From positions 124,001 through 188,000 of the forward strand of contig NZ_LCZJ02000014.1 in assembly GCF_001012825.1 (NCBI RefSeq): a stretch of 64,000 bases of DNA, given 5' to 3'. Made by a program: the position numbers and the translations under genes. The notes beneath the pieces were generated by a model. That model did not search any database and was not told the origin of the DNA. It was given only the letters and a program-made list of their open reading frames with translations. The stretch comes from Paenibacillus etheri. Its GTDB lineage: Bacteria > Bacillota > Bacilli > Paenibacillales > Paenibacillaceae. Below are positions 1 to 9,750 of the stretch, piece by piece (the stretch's first letter is position 1; every line of letters begins with the position of its first letter).

Positions 1-258
1 GCCTAGTGTACGAGCATAGGTGAGCAGGCCGGCATTCACCATACCGATCGTCAACACGGTTACAGCCGTGCTGCTCTGAAGCAGGGCCGACAGCAAGCTG
101 CTGGCAATCATTCCTTTGATTGGCGTTGAGGTAGCCTTATTAAGGCTTCTAGTCATCAGAGGGCCCGCGAGCTTGGACAAAGCTGTTTCCATTAGCTTCA
201 TGCCAGCCAGAAAGATAATAAGACCATATATGATAGGGAAAAGCAGTTCACGGAACAT
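1..258 (-). CDS. Na/Pi cotransporter family protein (YqeW/NptA-like), 3' end outside window
   Basis: Only the first 86 codons are in the window; the gene runs off the left edge. The product begins MFRELLFPIIYGLIIFLAGM, a hydrophobic first segment, and carries LQSSTAVTVLTIGMV at about residues 59-73, the QSS-T motif typical of the NptA/YqeW sodium-phosphate cotransporter repeat. This family imports phosphate with sodium across the cytoplasmic membrane. The ATG at 258 is preceded by AAAGGAG with an 8-base gap, which fixes the start. It diverges from the rRNA methyltransferase gene. In B. subtilis yqeW also lies just upstream of rpsU-yqeY, so position supports the call. Substrate is inferred from family only. 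Confidence 0.8.
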   Translation of the reverse strand, partial: MFRELLFPIIYGLIIFLAGMKLMETALSKLAGPLMTRSLNKATSTPIKGMIASSLLSALLQSSTAVTVLTIGMVNAGLLTYARTLG

Positions 259-357
259 AGGGCATACTCCTTTGGACGAGGGTTGTACACCAATATATGA
301 AAGTAACGAGTAGGACATGTATAAAATCATTTTTAGAAAAACAGGGAGTTGAAGTCA

Positions 358-1782
358 TTGGCATCGGTTATTTTAGAACGCAATCGTAAAAAAAGACTGG
401 AACAGGGTCATCCATGGGTCTACGCAGGTGAAGTTGCATCAGTAGAAGGAAACCCAGAGGCTGGGGGATTAGTCGATGTCCTTAACCATCAAGGTCGGTT
501 TCTAGCTGTAGGATATTACAATCCAGCATCGCAGATTCGGGTAAGAATTGTATCACAGGGACCGTTGGCTATCATGGACACCGCTTTTTTCGCAGAACGG
601 TTTACGAATTGTCTACAGCATAGAGAACGTTTCCTTCCTGAGGCAGATGCTTACCGGTTGGTTTATGGAGAGGCGGACTTTTTGCCAGGGCTTATTGTGG
701 ATCGATTCGGGGATATTCTGGTTGTGCAGCTCCTTACACTTGGAATGGACAAGCGCCGTTCAGAGATTGTTGAAGCACTTGTACAGGTTATGGCACCGCG
801 TGGTATTTATGAACGCAGTGATGTTAGCGTGCGCGAACTGGAAGGGATGGAGCAGACTACAGGCGTGCTGTATGGGGAATGCCCACGGCATGTTACCGTA
901 AGTGAGAATGGCCTGAAGCTGGTAGTAGATATCGAAGAGGGCCAGAAGACAGGTTATTTCTTTGATCAGCGTGAGAATAGAGCATCCATTGCGCCACTCA
1001 TGAAGGGCTGGGGTGGACGAAGCGGCATTACACTGCAACAAATCGAAGCAGAAGATGGATCTCTACAGACTTTGCCAGTAAATAAGAGTGGTAAACATGT
1101 AACCTTCCCTTATTGGGATGGTGCTACAGTGCTGGAATGCTTCTCGCACACAGGCAGCTTCACTCTGCATGCTTGCAAGTATGGCGCGAAAAAAGTAACC
1201 TGCCTCGACGTTTCCGCTCATGCTATAGAGAGTGCCAAGGTCAATGTGGAGCTGAATGGTTTTAGTGACCGAGTGGAATTTGTAGTGGATGATGCTTTTG
1301 CCTACCTGCGCAATCAGGTTAAAGGGCTGGAGGAACGTTCGGAGCGGGCTACGGTTGCAAGCGGAACGGAATCAACAGTAGTGACTACAAATGCTAAATC
1401 TGGAGGCAAAGCAACCAAAACCGATACCTCCAAGCCGATGACAGCAGGTGGAGGCAGAACTTGGGATGTAGTTATCCTAGACCCGCCAGCGTTTGCGAAA
1501 ACTAAAAGTGCAGTAGCAGGTGCTTGCCGTGGTTACAAAGATATTAATCTGCATGGTATGAAGCTGGTGAATGAAGGTGGATATTTGGTTACCGCAAGTT
1601 GTTCTTACCACATGCAGCCGGATCTGTTCCTTGAAACGATTGCAGATGCAGCTAAAGATGCTGGTAAAGTATTGAGACTTGTGGAATGGCGTGCCGCAGG
1701 CAAAGACCATCCGCAGATTCTAGGCGTTAACGAAGGTCACTACCTGAAGTTTGCGATTTTTGAAGTGAGAAGTAAGAAATAA
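358..1782 (+). CDS. rlmI: Class I SAM-dependent rRNA methyltransferase, RlmI type (23S rRNA m5C)
   Basis: About 474 aa. The N-terminal part (KKRLEQGHPWVYAGEV) is the PUA-like RNA-binding domain, the middle is the linker domain, and the C-terminal Rossmann fold has VLECFSHTGSFTLHA for S-adenosylmethionine binding and DPPAFAK as the catalytic DPP motif. TASCSYHM carries the likely catalytic cysteine. RlmI methylates C5 of a 23S rRNA cytosine in E. coli; the exact target here is inferred. A TTG at 349 touches the AGGGAG ribosome binding site, so the in-frame TTG at 358 (9-base gap) is preferred. The protein is longer than the roughly 400 aa of the family because of two low-complexity insertions (near residues 217-243 and 328-365), the second rich in Thr, Lys, Ser and Gly. 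A terminator follows. Confidence 0.85.
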   Translation: MASVILERNRKKRLEQGHPWVYAGEVASVEGNPEAGGLVDVLNHQGRFLAVGYYNPASQIRVRIVSQGPLAIMDTAFFAERFTNCLQHRERFLPEADAYRLVYGEADFLPGLIVDRFGDILVVQLLTLGMDKRRSEIVEALVQVMAPRGIYERSDVSVRELEGMEQTTGVLYGECPRHVTVSENGLKLVVDIEEGQKTGYFFDQRENRASIAPLMKGWGGRSGITLQQIEAEDGSLQTLPVNKSGKHVTFPYWDGATVLECFSHTGSFTLHACKYGAKKVTCLDVSAHAIESAKVNVELNGFSDRVEFVVDDAFAYLRNQVKGLEERSERATVASGTESTVVTTNAKSGGKATKTDTSKPMTAGGGRTWDVVILDPPAFAKTKSAVAGACRGYKDINLHGMKLVNEGGYLVTASCSYHMQPDLFLETIADAAKDAGKVLRLVEWRAAGKDHPQILGVNEGHYLKFAIFEVRSKK

Positions 1783-1814
1783 GCTGGTTGTTCATATAGA
1801 CAATGGACGTTGAT

Positions 1815-1859
1815 CCGTAAAAGGAATCTTTAAACAAGGATTCCTTTTACGGATTTTTT
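1815..1859 (+). terminator. Rho-independent terminator after rlmI
   Basis: A perfect 14-bp stem (1815-1828 with 1839-1852) closed by a 10-base loop is followed by ATTTTTT. It ends the methyltransferase transcript and separates it from addB. Confidence 0.9.
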
Positions 1860-1887
1860 GCTATGTTCTGAAAAGAGTTGGATTCGT

Positions 1888-1965
1888 GATTTACAAGATT
1901 CTTATTGTAAATCATTAGAAAATAATAGCAAACGCATGTTCTGATTTGTGCAGTTATGCTATACT
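1888..1965 (+). promoter_or_regulatory. Probable addBA promoter region with upstream inverted repeat
   Basis: GATTTACAA (1888-1896) and TTGTAAATC (1905-1913) form a 9-bp inverted repeat with an 8-base loop, a possible operator. Downstream, TGC-TATACT at 1957-1965 reads as an extended -10 box; no good -35 box is seen at the right distance. This is the only promoter-like sequence between the rlmI terminator and addB. The assignment is inference. Confidence 0.4.
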
Positions 1966-2072
1966 GAGGGGACGAGGAACGACTGAACTTTTTCAATTAA
2001 ACATCATCAAACGGTGAATATTTCACCTTATATCTTATACATTTTCTCCGCTACGGAAGGAGTCTATCATTT

Positions 2073-5000
2073 ATGTCGGTAACCTTTTTACTAGGCCGCT
2101 CGGGCAGCGGCAAGACAACAAAAATATGGGAGTCTATCTCTTCTTCATTAGAGAAGGAGCCTCTTGGCGCACCGATCATTATTCTTGTACCGGAACAAGG
2201 TTCCTTTGGAGCAGAACGGGGGCTTCTGACCGTAGGGAACGTAAAGGGAAGCATTCGGGCGCAGACACTAAGCTTTTCTCGGCTTGCCTATCGAGTGAAA
2301 CAGGAAACTGGAGGCAGCGCTAGTCTGCCTATCAGTGAAGAAGGTAAAAAGATGTTAATTTACAAAATCATCCGTCGTCGCAAAGAGGAACTGAAATTGT
2401 TCGGTGCCTCTGCAGACAGACCGGGTTTTGTGGAACGGCTTAATCAACTGCATACGGAGATGAAGCGTTGCTGCTTGGCTTCCTCTGATTTAGAGGAGCA
2501 GTTATCCGCAATGCGAGGCGCTATTGCAAAAAGTCCTATTCTTGAAGGCAAGCTGGATGATTTACAGCTGGTATTCAGCGATCTAGAGAAGGAGATGTCA
2601 CGTCTCTACATCGATGAAGAGGATCGTTTAGCGGAACTAGCTGAGCATATTCCTGACTCCTCCTACATTCATGGAGCGGAGATTTGGGTAGATGGGTTCC
2701 ACGGCTTTACCCCGCAGGAATTCGTAGTGCTTCGAGAATTGATGCAGCAAGCGTCGAAGCTGACCGTCTCCCTTACGCTTGATCGTTCGTATCCCTATGG
2801 AGATCAGTTGAATGAGCTAGAATTATTTCACCCAACTGCGGTTACTTACATTAAACTGCGTGGAATAGCCGAAGAGCTAGGCATCGATGTGTGGGACGAG
2901 CTTCTGGAGCCAGCGGTTCTTCCGCGTTTTGAAGAAAGTCCTGTTCTTGCTCATCTCGAAAGGGGATATGACCGCCGAAAGATCTGGATGGGTGCAGATG
3001 AACTGGCAAATGAAGCGATATCTATAGGCGCGGCAGTTTCTCACAGAGCAGAGGTTGAGGGAGCACTACGTGAAATGATCAGGCTGGCACGGGATGAAGG
3101 TGCAAAATATGGCGAGATGGCCGTATTGATGCGTAATATTGGAGATTACGAGCAACTGATTAAACCTTTGTTCCAAGATTACGGAGTGCCATTTTTTCTG
3201 GACCAGAAGGTAAATGAGCTACACCATCCATTGGTGGAGTTTGTACGTTCAGCACTGGATGTGGTGCGCCGACGTTGGCGTTACGAGGATGTATTTCGCT
3301 GCGTAAAGACGGATCTTTTGCGACCGCTGGATGGTAGTATTACGCGTGAGGATATGGATGCCTTAGAGAATTATGTGCTGGCTTGCGGGATTCAGGGGTA
3401 TCGCTGGACGGATGGCCGCTCATGGAAAGGGATTCCTAGCTTGTCGCTTGAAGGCGGCAGACAGATGGATGAAGAACTGCTTGCTGCGATGGAGCGATGC
3501 CGTGCTAGTATAACGGATCCTCTATTTGCTTTTGAGAAACGGATACAGAAGAGTAGAAGCGGTCTTGAACTTTCTACCGCAGTGTACAAGCTGCTAGATG
3601 AAACGGATGTAGCTCGAAAGCTGGAGAAACTTAGCGTTGAAGCTATGGAGAAGGGGCAACCAGAGAAGGCTAGAGAACATAGTCAGCTGTGGGGTGCAGT
3701 GCTTGATCTGCTAGATCAGATCGTCGAAATGATGGGCAACGAAAGACTTGAATTTGATGTGTTCACTGGAGTCCTAGAGACAGGACTTGCAGAGCTTAAG
3801 ATGGGACTTGTTCCTCCCGCGCTCGATCAAGTACTGGTTGGTAACATGGATCGGACTCGACCAACGGGAGTTAAATACGCTTTTTTGCTTGGATTTAATG
3901 AAGGTGTTGTGCCTGCGCAGTTTAAGGAAGATGGAATTCTCTCGGAAGGCGAACGCTCCGTGCTTGAGAACGCCGGTATGGAGCTTGCTCCTGGTGCTTC
4001 TCGTAAACTGCTGGACGAGCGGTTTTTGATCTATAATGCGCTAACGACAGGAAGTCGAAAGCTCTGGATTAGCTACGCCACTGCTGATGATGAGGGCAAG
4101 GCGCTTCTTCCCTCCGAGGTAATCCGTCATTTGCATAGAATGTTCCCAAGGGTTCAAGAGCACAGCTTATCCGCACTTCCCTCTGCAGGACTACCAGAAG
4201 AAGTCAGAGATTCTATTCACCTCGGTTACATTGGTCATCCAGAACAGAGTCTTCGTGCATTGATTATGCAGCTACGCCAGTGGCGCCAGGGGACGGAGAT
4301 ACCTGAATTATGGTGGGATGTGTATAACTGGTTCGCTGCTGATGATATTCGTAGTCTCGAATTGAAACGTCTGCTCAGTTCATTGTTCTATCGTAACGTG
4401 GGAACGAAGCTAAAGCGTGGAACAAGCCTTAGATTGTACGGTGGATCGACACTGCGAGGCAGTGTTTCCCGAATGGAGAAGTTTGTTGCCTGCTCCTTCT
4501 CCCATTTTGCATCCTATGGACTTAGACTGAAGGAACGCCAGCTATATAAGCTGCAAGCACCTGATATTGGACAACTGTTCCATGCTGCGTTAAGTGACAT
4601 GGCGGTCAGACTGAAAGAAGAGGGCCGCGGCTGGGGAAGCTTGTCTCCAGAGGAGTGCCGGCGTGAGGCAAGTGAGACGGTAGAACGTTTATCGCCTATG
4701 CTGCAGGGTGAAATTCTGATGAGCTCTAAACGTTACGGATACATTTCACGTAAGCTAAAAAACATTGTTGGACGTGCTTCTGTAATTCTGGGCGAGCATG
4801 CCCGCCGAGGTAGCTTTGAGCCGGTAGGGCTGGAGCTGGATTTTGGACCGGATAAGGAGTTGCCTCCTTTAAGAATTACGCTGCCGAATGGCTGTGTGAT
4901 GGAGGTAGTTGGACGGATTGACCGAGTAGACATGGCGCGTGGAGAGAATGGAATTCTTCTGCGAGTAATTGATTATAAATCGAGTCAAAAAGACCTCAAG

Positions 5001-5585
5001 CTGCACGAGGTGTACTATGGATTATCGCTACAGATGCTGACCTATCTGGATGTGCTGCTTACGTACTCTGAGCAATGGCTTGGGCAGCCGGCACTTCCAG
5101 CAGGGACGCTGTATTTCCATGTGCATGACCCACTGTTAACCTCATCTAATGGGATGAACAAGGAACAGGCAGAGCAAGAATTATTGAAACGCTTCAAGAT
5201 GAAAGGGCTGCTTACAGCAGACCGTGAGGTTGTATCTCTAATGGATACAACTTTAGATAAAGGGTATTCTTCTATCGTGCCTGTAGCAGTAAAGGTTGAT
5301 GGCAGCTTTTATAGTAGTGCTTCTGTAGCTACACCAGAGCAATGGGGGCACTTATTGTCTTCCGTTCGGGGAACGATCTCGGATATCGGGACTCGTATTA
5401 CGGAAGGTGATGTGGCAATTGAGCCCTATCGGATTGGGCAAGAGACAGCCTGCACATTCTGTTCCTTTAGACCCGTCTGCCAGTTCGATGAAGCCGTGGA
5501 AGGCAATGGCTACAACAATCTGGGTAAGCCAGGGAAGGACGTCATTTGGGATCTGCTGTCCCGTAAAGGAGGAACTACACCATGA
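2073..5585 (+). CDS. addB: Helicase-exonuclease AddAB, subunit AddB
   Basis: 1170 aa, the usual AddB length. With AddA it forms the Gram-positive counterpart of RecBCD, which resects double-strand breaks to the Chi site and loads RecA. The N-terminus has a Walker A motif (GRSGSGKT, residues 8-15). The C-terminal RecB-like nuclease has VIDYKSS (Asp967, Lys969). Four cysteines placed as in the AddB iron-sulfur cluster are visible: Cys807, then Cys1127, Cys1130 and Cys1136 in CTFCSFRPVC. GGAAGGAG sits 10 bases before the ATG. The last four bases overlap the addA start (ATGA), so the two are translationally coupled and probably made in equal amounts. Confidence 0.96.
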   Translation: MSVTFLLGRSGSGKTTKIWESISSSLEKEPLGAPIIILVPEQGSFGAERGLLTVGNVKGSIRAQTLSFSRLAYRVKQETGGSASLPISEEGKKMLIYKIIRRRKEELKLFGASADRPGFVERLNQLHTEMKRCCLASSDLEEQLSAMRGAIAKSPILEGKLDDLQLVFSDLEKEMSRLYIDEEDRLAELAEHIPDSSYIHGAEIWVDGFHGFTPQEFVVLRELMQQASKLTVSLTLDRSYPYGDQLNELELFHPTAVTYIKLRGIAEELGIDVWDELLEPAVLPRFEESPVLAHLERGYDRRKIWMGADELANEAISIGAAVSHRAEVEGALREMIRLARDEGAKYGEMAVLMRNIGDYEQLIKPLFQDYGVPFFLDQKVNELHHPLVEFVRSALDVVRRRWRYEDVFRCVKTDLLRPLDGSITREDMDALENYVLACGIQGYRWTDGRSWKGIPSLSLEGGRQMDEELLAAMERCRASITDPLFAFEKRIQKSRSGLELSTAVYKLLDETDVARKLEKLSVEAMEKGQPEKAREHSQLWGAVLDLLDQIVEMMGNERLEFDVFTGVLETGLAELKMGLVPPALDQVLVGNMDRTRPTGVKYAFLLGFNEGVVPAQFKEDGILSEGERSVLENAGMELAPGASRKLLDERFLIYNALTTGSRKLWISYATADDEGKALLPSEVIRHLHRMFPRVQEHSLSALPSAGLPEEVRDSIHLGYIGHPEQSLRALIMQLRQWRQGTEIPELWWDVYNWFAADDIRSLELKRLLSSLFYRNVGTKLKRGTSLRLYGGSTLRGSVSRMEKFVACSFSHFASYGLRLKERQLYKLQAPDIGQLFHAALSDMAVRLKEEGRGWGSLSPEECRREASETVERLSPMLQGEILMSSKRYGYISRKLKNIVGRASVILGEHARRGSFEPVGLELDFGPDKELPPLRITLPNGCVMEVVGRIDRVDMARGENGILLRVIDYKSSQKDLKLHEVYYGLSLQMLTYLDVLLTYSEQWLGQPALPAGTLYFHVHDPLLTSSNGMNKEQAEQELLKRFKMKGLLTADREVVSLMDTTLDKGYSSIVPVAVKVDGSFYSSASVATPEQWGHLLSSVRGTISDIGTRITEGDVAIEPYRIGQETACTFCSFRPVCQFDEAVEGNGYNNLGKPGKDVIWDLLSRKGGTTP

Positions 5586-8500
5586 GTATTAAGCCTGGAA
5601 TAGAAGCGAAACCGGAAGGAAGCGTATGGAGTGATGACCAGTGGCGCGCTATCGCTGAGAGCGGTGACGATATTCTTGTAGCTGCGGCAGCAGGCTCCGG
5701 AAAGACGGCGGTGCTGGTAGAACGGATTATTCGCAAGATTAGCAAAGAAGAGAACGGTTTCAGCGTAGACAGATTGCTAGTAGCTACGTTTACCAAAGCT
5801 GCTGCTGCCGAGATGCGCCAGCGGATCAGGGAAGCACTTGATCGGGAGCTGGAGGAGAATGGAGAGAATGATCATTTACGCCGTCAGCTGTCATTGCTTG
5901 GGAAAGCTTCGATTACAACACTACACTCTTTCTGTCTGGAAGTGATCCGGCGTTACTATCAGATTATTCCGATAGATCCCGGTTTCCGTATCCTGAACGA
6001 ACATGAAGCAGAAATGATGCGACAGGAGCTGCTTCAAGAGCTGCTGGAGGAAAAATATGGTGAAGCAGGCGCGGATGGCGAGGATAGCGTATTTATACAG
6101 CTTGCTGACTGGTTCAGTGGTGAGCGCAGCGATGATGCAGTACATGCGCTCATACAGCGACTGCATGATTATGCCCGCAGCCATCCTTGGCCAGAGCAGT
6201 GGCTTCGTGATACCGCAGCAGATTTCTCATTACCAGACACAGGAAGTCTGGGCCGAACACCGTGGGTGCTAAGTATCCTAGAAGAAGCGAAGCTTACCCT
6301 TGCGGGTGCAGCCAGTCAGCTTATCCAAGGTAGGGAGATCGCACTACAACCGGGTGGTCCGGCGCCATATGCCGAGAATTTTACGGCTGATCTTGAGATG
6401 GTAAATGCATTGCAGGAGGCTGTAAATGAACGGCCCTGGGCAGAATTATATGATATTTTTATGGAAGTATACTTTGGAAAACTGAAAGCTTGTAAGAAGG
6501 ATTCGACAGATCCTGGACTGCAGGAAATGGTTAAAGAACTGCGCGACAGTGTGAAGAAGAGTATTTTAGATCTTCAGAAGGCATTGTTTGGTCGTCCTGC
6601 AGATGTTTTTTTGAGAGAACTTAACGAGGCGGCTCCTCTTATGGCAGAGCTTGCTGAGACGGTGATAGCGTTCGGTGAACGTTATCGAATCGAAAAAGCA
6701 GGACGGGGTCTAGTCGACTTCAGTGATTTGGAGCATTATTGTCTGCAAATTTTACGCCATCCAGAATCTCTGCCAGGCCATTCCCTGCCTTCTGATGCAG
6801 CGATGGAGTACCGTGCTCAATTCGATGAGGTTCTGCTGGATGAATATCAGGATACGAATAGTGTACAGGAAGAGATTGTACGGTTAATATCTCGTGAAAC
6901 ACCTGGTAACCGATTTATGGTCGGAGATATGAAGCAAAGTATTTATCGATTTCGTCTCGCGGAGCCGGGGCTGTTTCTGGATAAATACCGTAGCTTTGGC
7001 GCAAACCATGCCGGAAGTGGCAGTAATGTAGCAGGCGAATCCGAGTTAAGCGAGTTATCTGAGAAGCCTAATGATTCGTCTGGCGGTTCGGTTATCGATC
7101 TAGCCCGTAATTTCCGTAGTCGTATGGAGGTTGTAAATGCCGTAAATATGATTTTTCGGCAGATTATGAACGAGACGGTGGCGGAGATTAATTATGACGA
7201 ACGTGCTGAGCTTGTGTATGGTGCGAATTTCCCGGGTGCAGCAGAGAAGGGGCCAGATACTTTTTTTGCGCCAGAGCTATTGTTGATCGATCGCGGAGCG
7301 GCAGCGGGTAAAGTAGAAGAGACTGCTGAGGACGGTGAGACTCCACTTCAGGAAAGTGAAGCCATTGAGAGTGAGACTGCGCAGCTGGAAGCACGGGCGA
7401 TTGCTCGGCGTATATCACAGATGACTGGCCAGAATGGCGGATCTCCGCTGCTGATTTATGATAAAGGGCTTAAGATTATGCGCCCAGTGATTTATGGTGA
7501 TATCGTGATTTTGCTTCGTTCGGCGAGAATATGGACCCCTTTAATCATTGAAGAGCTTCGTATGGAAGGAATCCCTGCTTACGGAGATCTGAATAAAGGA
7601 TATTTTGAAGCCACAGAAGTAGAAATTGCGCTCTCACTCTTAAAAATAGTCGATAACCCTCAGCAGGATATTCCACTTGCTGGCGTGCTTCGTTCACCTG
7701 TTGTTGGTTTAACTGAAGAGGAACTGGCTACGGTTCGGATGTGCAGCCATGGTTCTTTCTATCGTGCTGTACAAGTGGCAGCGAACATGAAAAATGCAAA
7801 AGAAGCTGAGGAAGAATATGATCTTTTCTCGGCTCATGCGATAGAAACAGCAAGTACAGCGGAAGAGGAAGTTACCTCAGATAATAACGATGAAATCATT
7901 AATGACGTGGAATCTGGAAGTGGGGCTTTACCGCAAATCAGCCTTAAGCTGAAGCATAAGCTTAAGAATTTTATAGAACGGCTTGAACGCTGGAGAGATG
8001 CGGCTAGACAAGGCAGTCTCAGTGAGCTGATCTGGCGTATTTATGGTGAGAGCGGCTATCTGGAGTGGGTTGGAGGCTTGCCTGGAGGCTCGCAGCGACA
8101 GAACAATCTTAAAGCTTTGTATGATCGGGCTGTTCAATTTGAGAATGATACTGCGGCGCGTGGGCTGTTCCGTTTTCTGGTGTTCATTTCACGGCTTCGT
8201 GAGAATGGCGGAGATCTTGGTGTAGCTGGTGGTGGCGGTGAAGAGGGCAATGGGGTCAGAATTATGACCATCCATAAATCCAAAGGCTTGGAGTTTCCTG
8301 TTGTTTTTATAGCGGGTATGGCGAAGCAGTTTAATCGGCAGGATTTGCATTCTCCTTTCCTGATGCACAAAGAGCTTGGCTTCGGGCCACGTTTTGTGGA
8401 GCGGGAAACACGGGTCAGCTACCCAACGCTTCCTTATTTGGCTATTAATCGTCGTACACGACTTGAATTATTGGCTGAGGAAATGCGGGTATTATATGTA

Positions 8501-9709
8501 GCTTTAACTCGTCCGAGAGATAAGATGATTCTAGTCGGTACCGTAAGAGATTTACCACGGAAAATTGCTAGCTGGAGCAGTGTGCAGAATCGGAATGAGC
8601 TACTGCTTGCTGATCATTTACTAGCCCGGGGTCGCAGCTATCTGGATTGGGTTGGACCAGCATTGATCCGGCATCCGGCGGCGGCTATTCTTCGTAAGCT
8701 AGGCGGTTCTGAAGGTACCGTCTCGACAGTGCTGCACAGCGATGTCTCGAACTGGAGCATCAGTGTGCAGAATGCTTCCGAACTGAATTCCGGGGCATTC
8801 CTTCCTTCGGATAACTCAGAGGACAAGGCAGAAGAACGTCAATCTGTACTCAAGGCGCTGCAAAAAGGTGAATCTGTAAGCGTCTATGGATCAGAGAATA
8901 GCGAAGAAATTGCTAGAAGACTAGAATGGCCTTATCCGTATGCGGCTGCCTCTGGTATTCCTGCCAAAACCTCTGTTACGGAGTTAAAAGCTTTATTGTC
9001 GATGCAGGACCAGCCTTCTTATGATCTCCTAGAGGAAAGCAGCTATCCTGCTAACTCAACAGAAAACAATAAACGTCCAAATGAAGCAGGAGCAGACAGT
9101 CTTCATTTGCGGCGTCCGAAATTTATGGAAAAGCGCAGCCTAACCCCAGCTGAGCGCGGGACAGCCTACCATACGGTTATGCAGCATATTCCGCTGGAGG
9201 GTTCAGTTGATCCTAAAGTTGTGGAAGAAACATTAGCCCGCCTGCAGAGAGTGGCTATTCTAACTGCTGAGCAGGTGGAGGCAGTGGCTCCCGAGCAGAT
9301 AGAGGCTTTTTATACGAATGAACTTGGTCGTAGATTAATAGATTCTACTTGGAAGCTTAGAGAAATGCCGTTCAGTTATATGGTTTCCGCAGGCGAAGCT
9401 TATCGAGGGCTTGATTATATGAATAAAGCCGTCTCAGAGCTAAGCCCTGAGAATAATAATGAAGGCTTTAGTGAAGCTGTGCTGATCCAAGGGGTGATTG
9501 ACTGCCTGTTCCGTGAAGAAGAGCGGATCATTCTGCTAGACTATAAGACGGACTCTGTATTAGAACATCAGGGTGGTTTAGAAGCGCTTAAGGAAAAGTA
9601 TCGTTTTCAGCTAGAGTTATACAGCAAGGCATTACATGATATTTTGGGAGAACCGATCAGCGAGATTTGGCTGTACTTTTTTGACGGCGATCATGCTGTG
9701 AAATTATAA
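5582..9709 (+). CDS. addA: Helicase-exonuclease AddAB, subunit AddA
   Basis: 1375 aa UvrD-family helicase plus nuclease. Visible motifs: Walker A AAAGSGKTA (Lys41), DEYQDTN (Asp420-Glu421) as Walker B, GDMKQSIYRFR, NFRSR, TIHKSKGLEFPVVF, YVALTRPRDK as motif VI, and the nuclease motif LLDYKTDS (Asp1320, Lys1322). It is the motor and second nuclease of the AddAB recombination complex. It is about 140 residues longer than the B. subtilis protein; the extra length lies in acidic Ser/Glu/Asn-rich linkers (for example after GLFLDKYRSFG and around DLFSAHAIETASTAEEE), probably surface loops. The start overlaps addB by 4 bases. sbcD follows 41 bases downstream. Confidence 0.96.
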   Translation: MSIKPGIEAKPEGSVWSDDQWRAIAESGDDILVAAAAGSGKTAVLVERIIRKISKEENGFSVDRLLVATFTKAAAAEMRQRIREALDRELEENGENDHLRRQLSLLGKASITTLHSFCLEVIRRYYQIIPIDPGFRILNEHEAEMMRQELLQELLEEKYGEAGADGEDSVFIQLADWFSGERSDDAVHALIQRLHDYARSHPWPEQWLRDTAADFSLPDTGSLGRTPWVLSILEEAKLTLAGAASQLIQGREIALQPGGPAPYAENFTADLEMVNALQEAVNERPWAELYDIFMEVYFGKLKACKKDSTDPGLQEMVKELRDSVKKSILDLQKALFGRPADVFLRELNEAAPLMAELAETVIAFGERYRIEKAGRGLVDFSDLEHYCLQILRHPESLPGHSLPSDAAMEYRAQFDEVLLDEYQDTNSVQEEIVRLISRETPGNRFMVGDMKQSIYRFRLAEPGLFLDKYRSFGANHAGSGSNVAGESELSELSEKPNDSSGGSVIDLARNFRSRMEVVNAVNMIFRQIMNETVAEINYDERAELVYGANFPGAAEKGPDTFFAPELLLIDRGAAAGKVEETAEDGETPLQESEAIESETAQLEARAIARRISQMTGQNGGSPLLIYDKGLKIMRPVIYGDIVILLRSARIWTPLIIEELRMEGIPAYGDLNKGYFEATEVEIALSLLKIVDNPQQDIPLAGVLRSPVVGLTEEELATVRMCSHGSFYRAVQVAANMKNAKEAEEEYDLFSAHAIETASTAEEEVTSDNNDEIINDVESGSGALPQISLKLKHKLKNFIERLERWRDAARQGSLSELIWRIYGESGYLEWVGGLPGGSQRQNNLKALYDRAVQFENDTAARGLFRFLVFISRLRENGGDLGVAGGGGEEGNGVRIMTIHKSKGLEFPVVFIAGMAKQFNRQDLHSPFLMHKELGFGPRFVERETRVSYPTLPYLAINRRTRLELLAEEMRVLYVALTRPRDKMILVGTVRDLPRKIASWSSVQNRNELLLADHLLARGRSYLDWVGPALIRHPAAAILRKLGGSEGTVSTVLHSDVSNWSISVQNASELNSGAFLPSDNSEDKAEERQSVLKALQKGESVSVYGSENSEEIARRLEWPYPYAAASGIPAKTSVTELKALLSMQDQPSYDLLEESSYPANSTENNKRPNEAGADSLHLRRPKFMEKRSLTPAERGTAYHTVMQHIPLEGSVDPKVVEETLARLQRVAILTAEQVEAVAPEQIEAFYTNELGRRLIDSTWKLREMPFSYMVSAGEAYRGLDYMNKAVSELSPENNNEGFSEAVLIQGVIDCLFREEERIILLDYKTDSVLEHQGGLEALKEKYRFQLELYSKALHDILGEPISEIWLYFFDGDHAVKL

Positions 9710-9750
9710 ATCTATTCATTGCCGCATAGGAGCGGGGAAAGAGGACGAAG

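Noticed and set aside
116-313. 65-codon plus-strand frame at the left edge
   Set aside because: It is antisense to the Na/Pi transporter, which has a good ribosome binding site and the QSS-T family motif.
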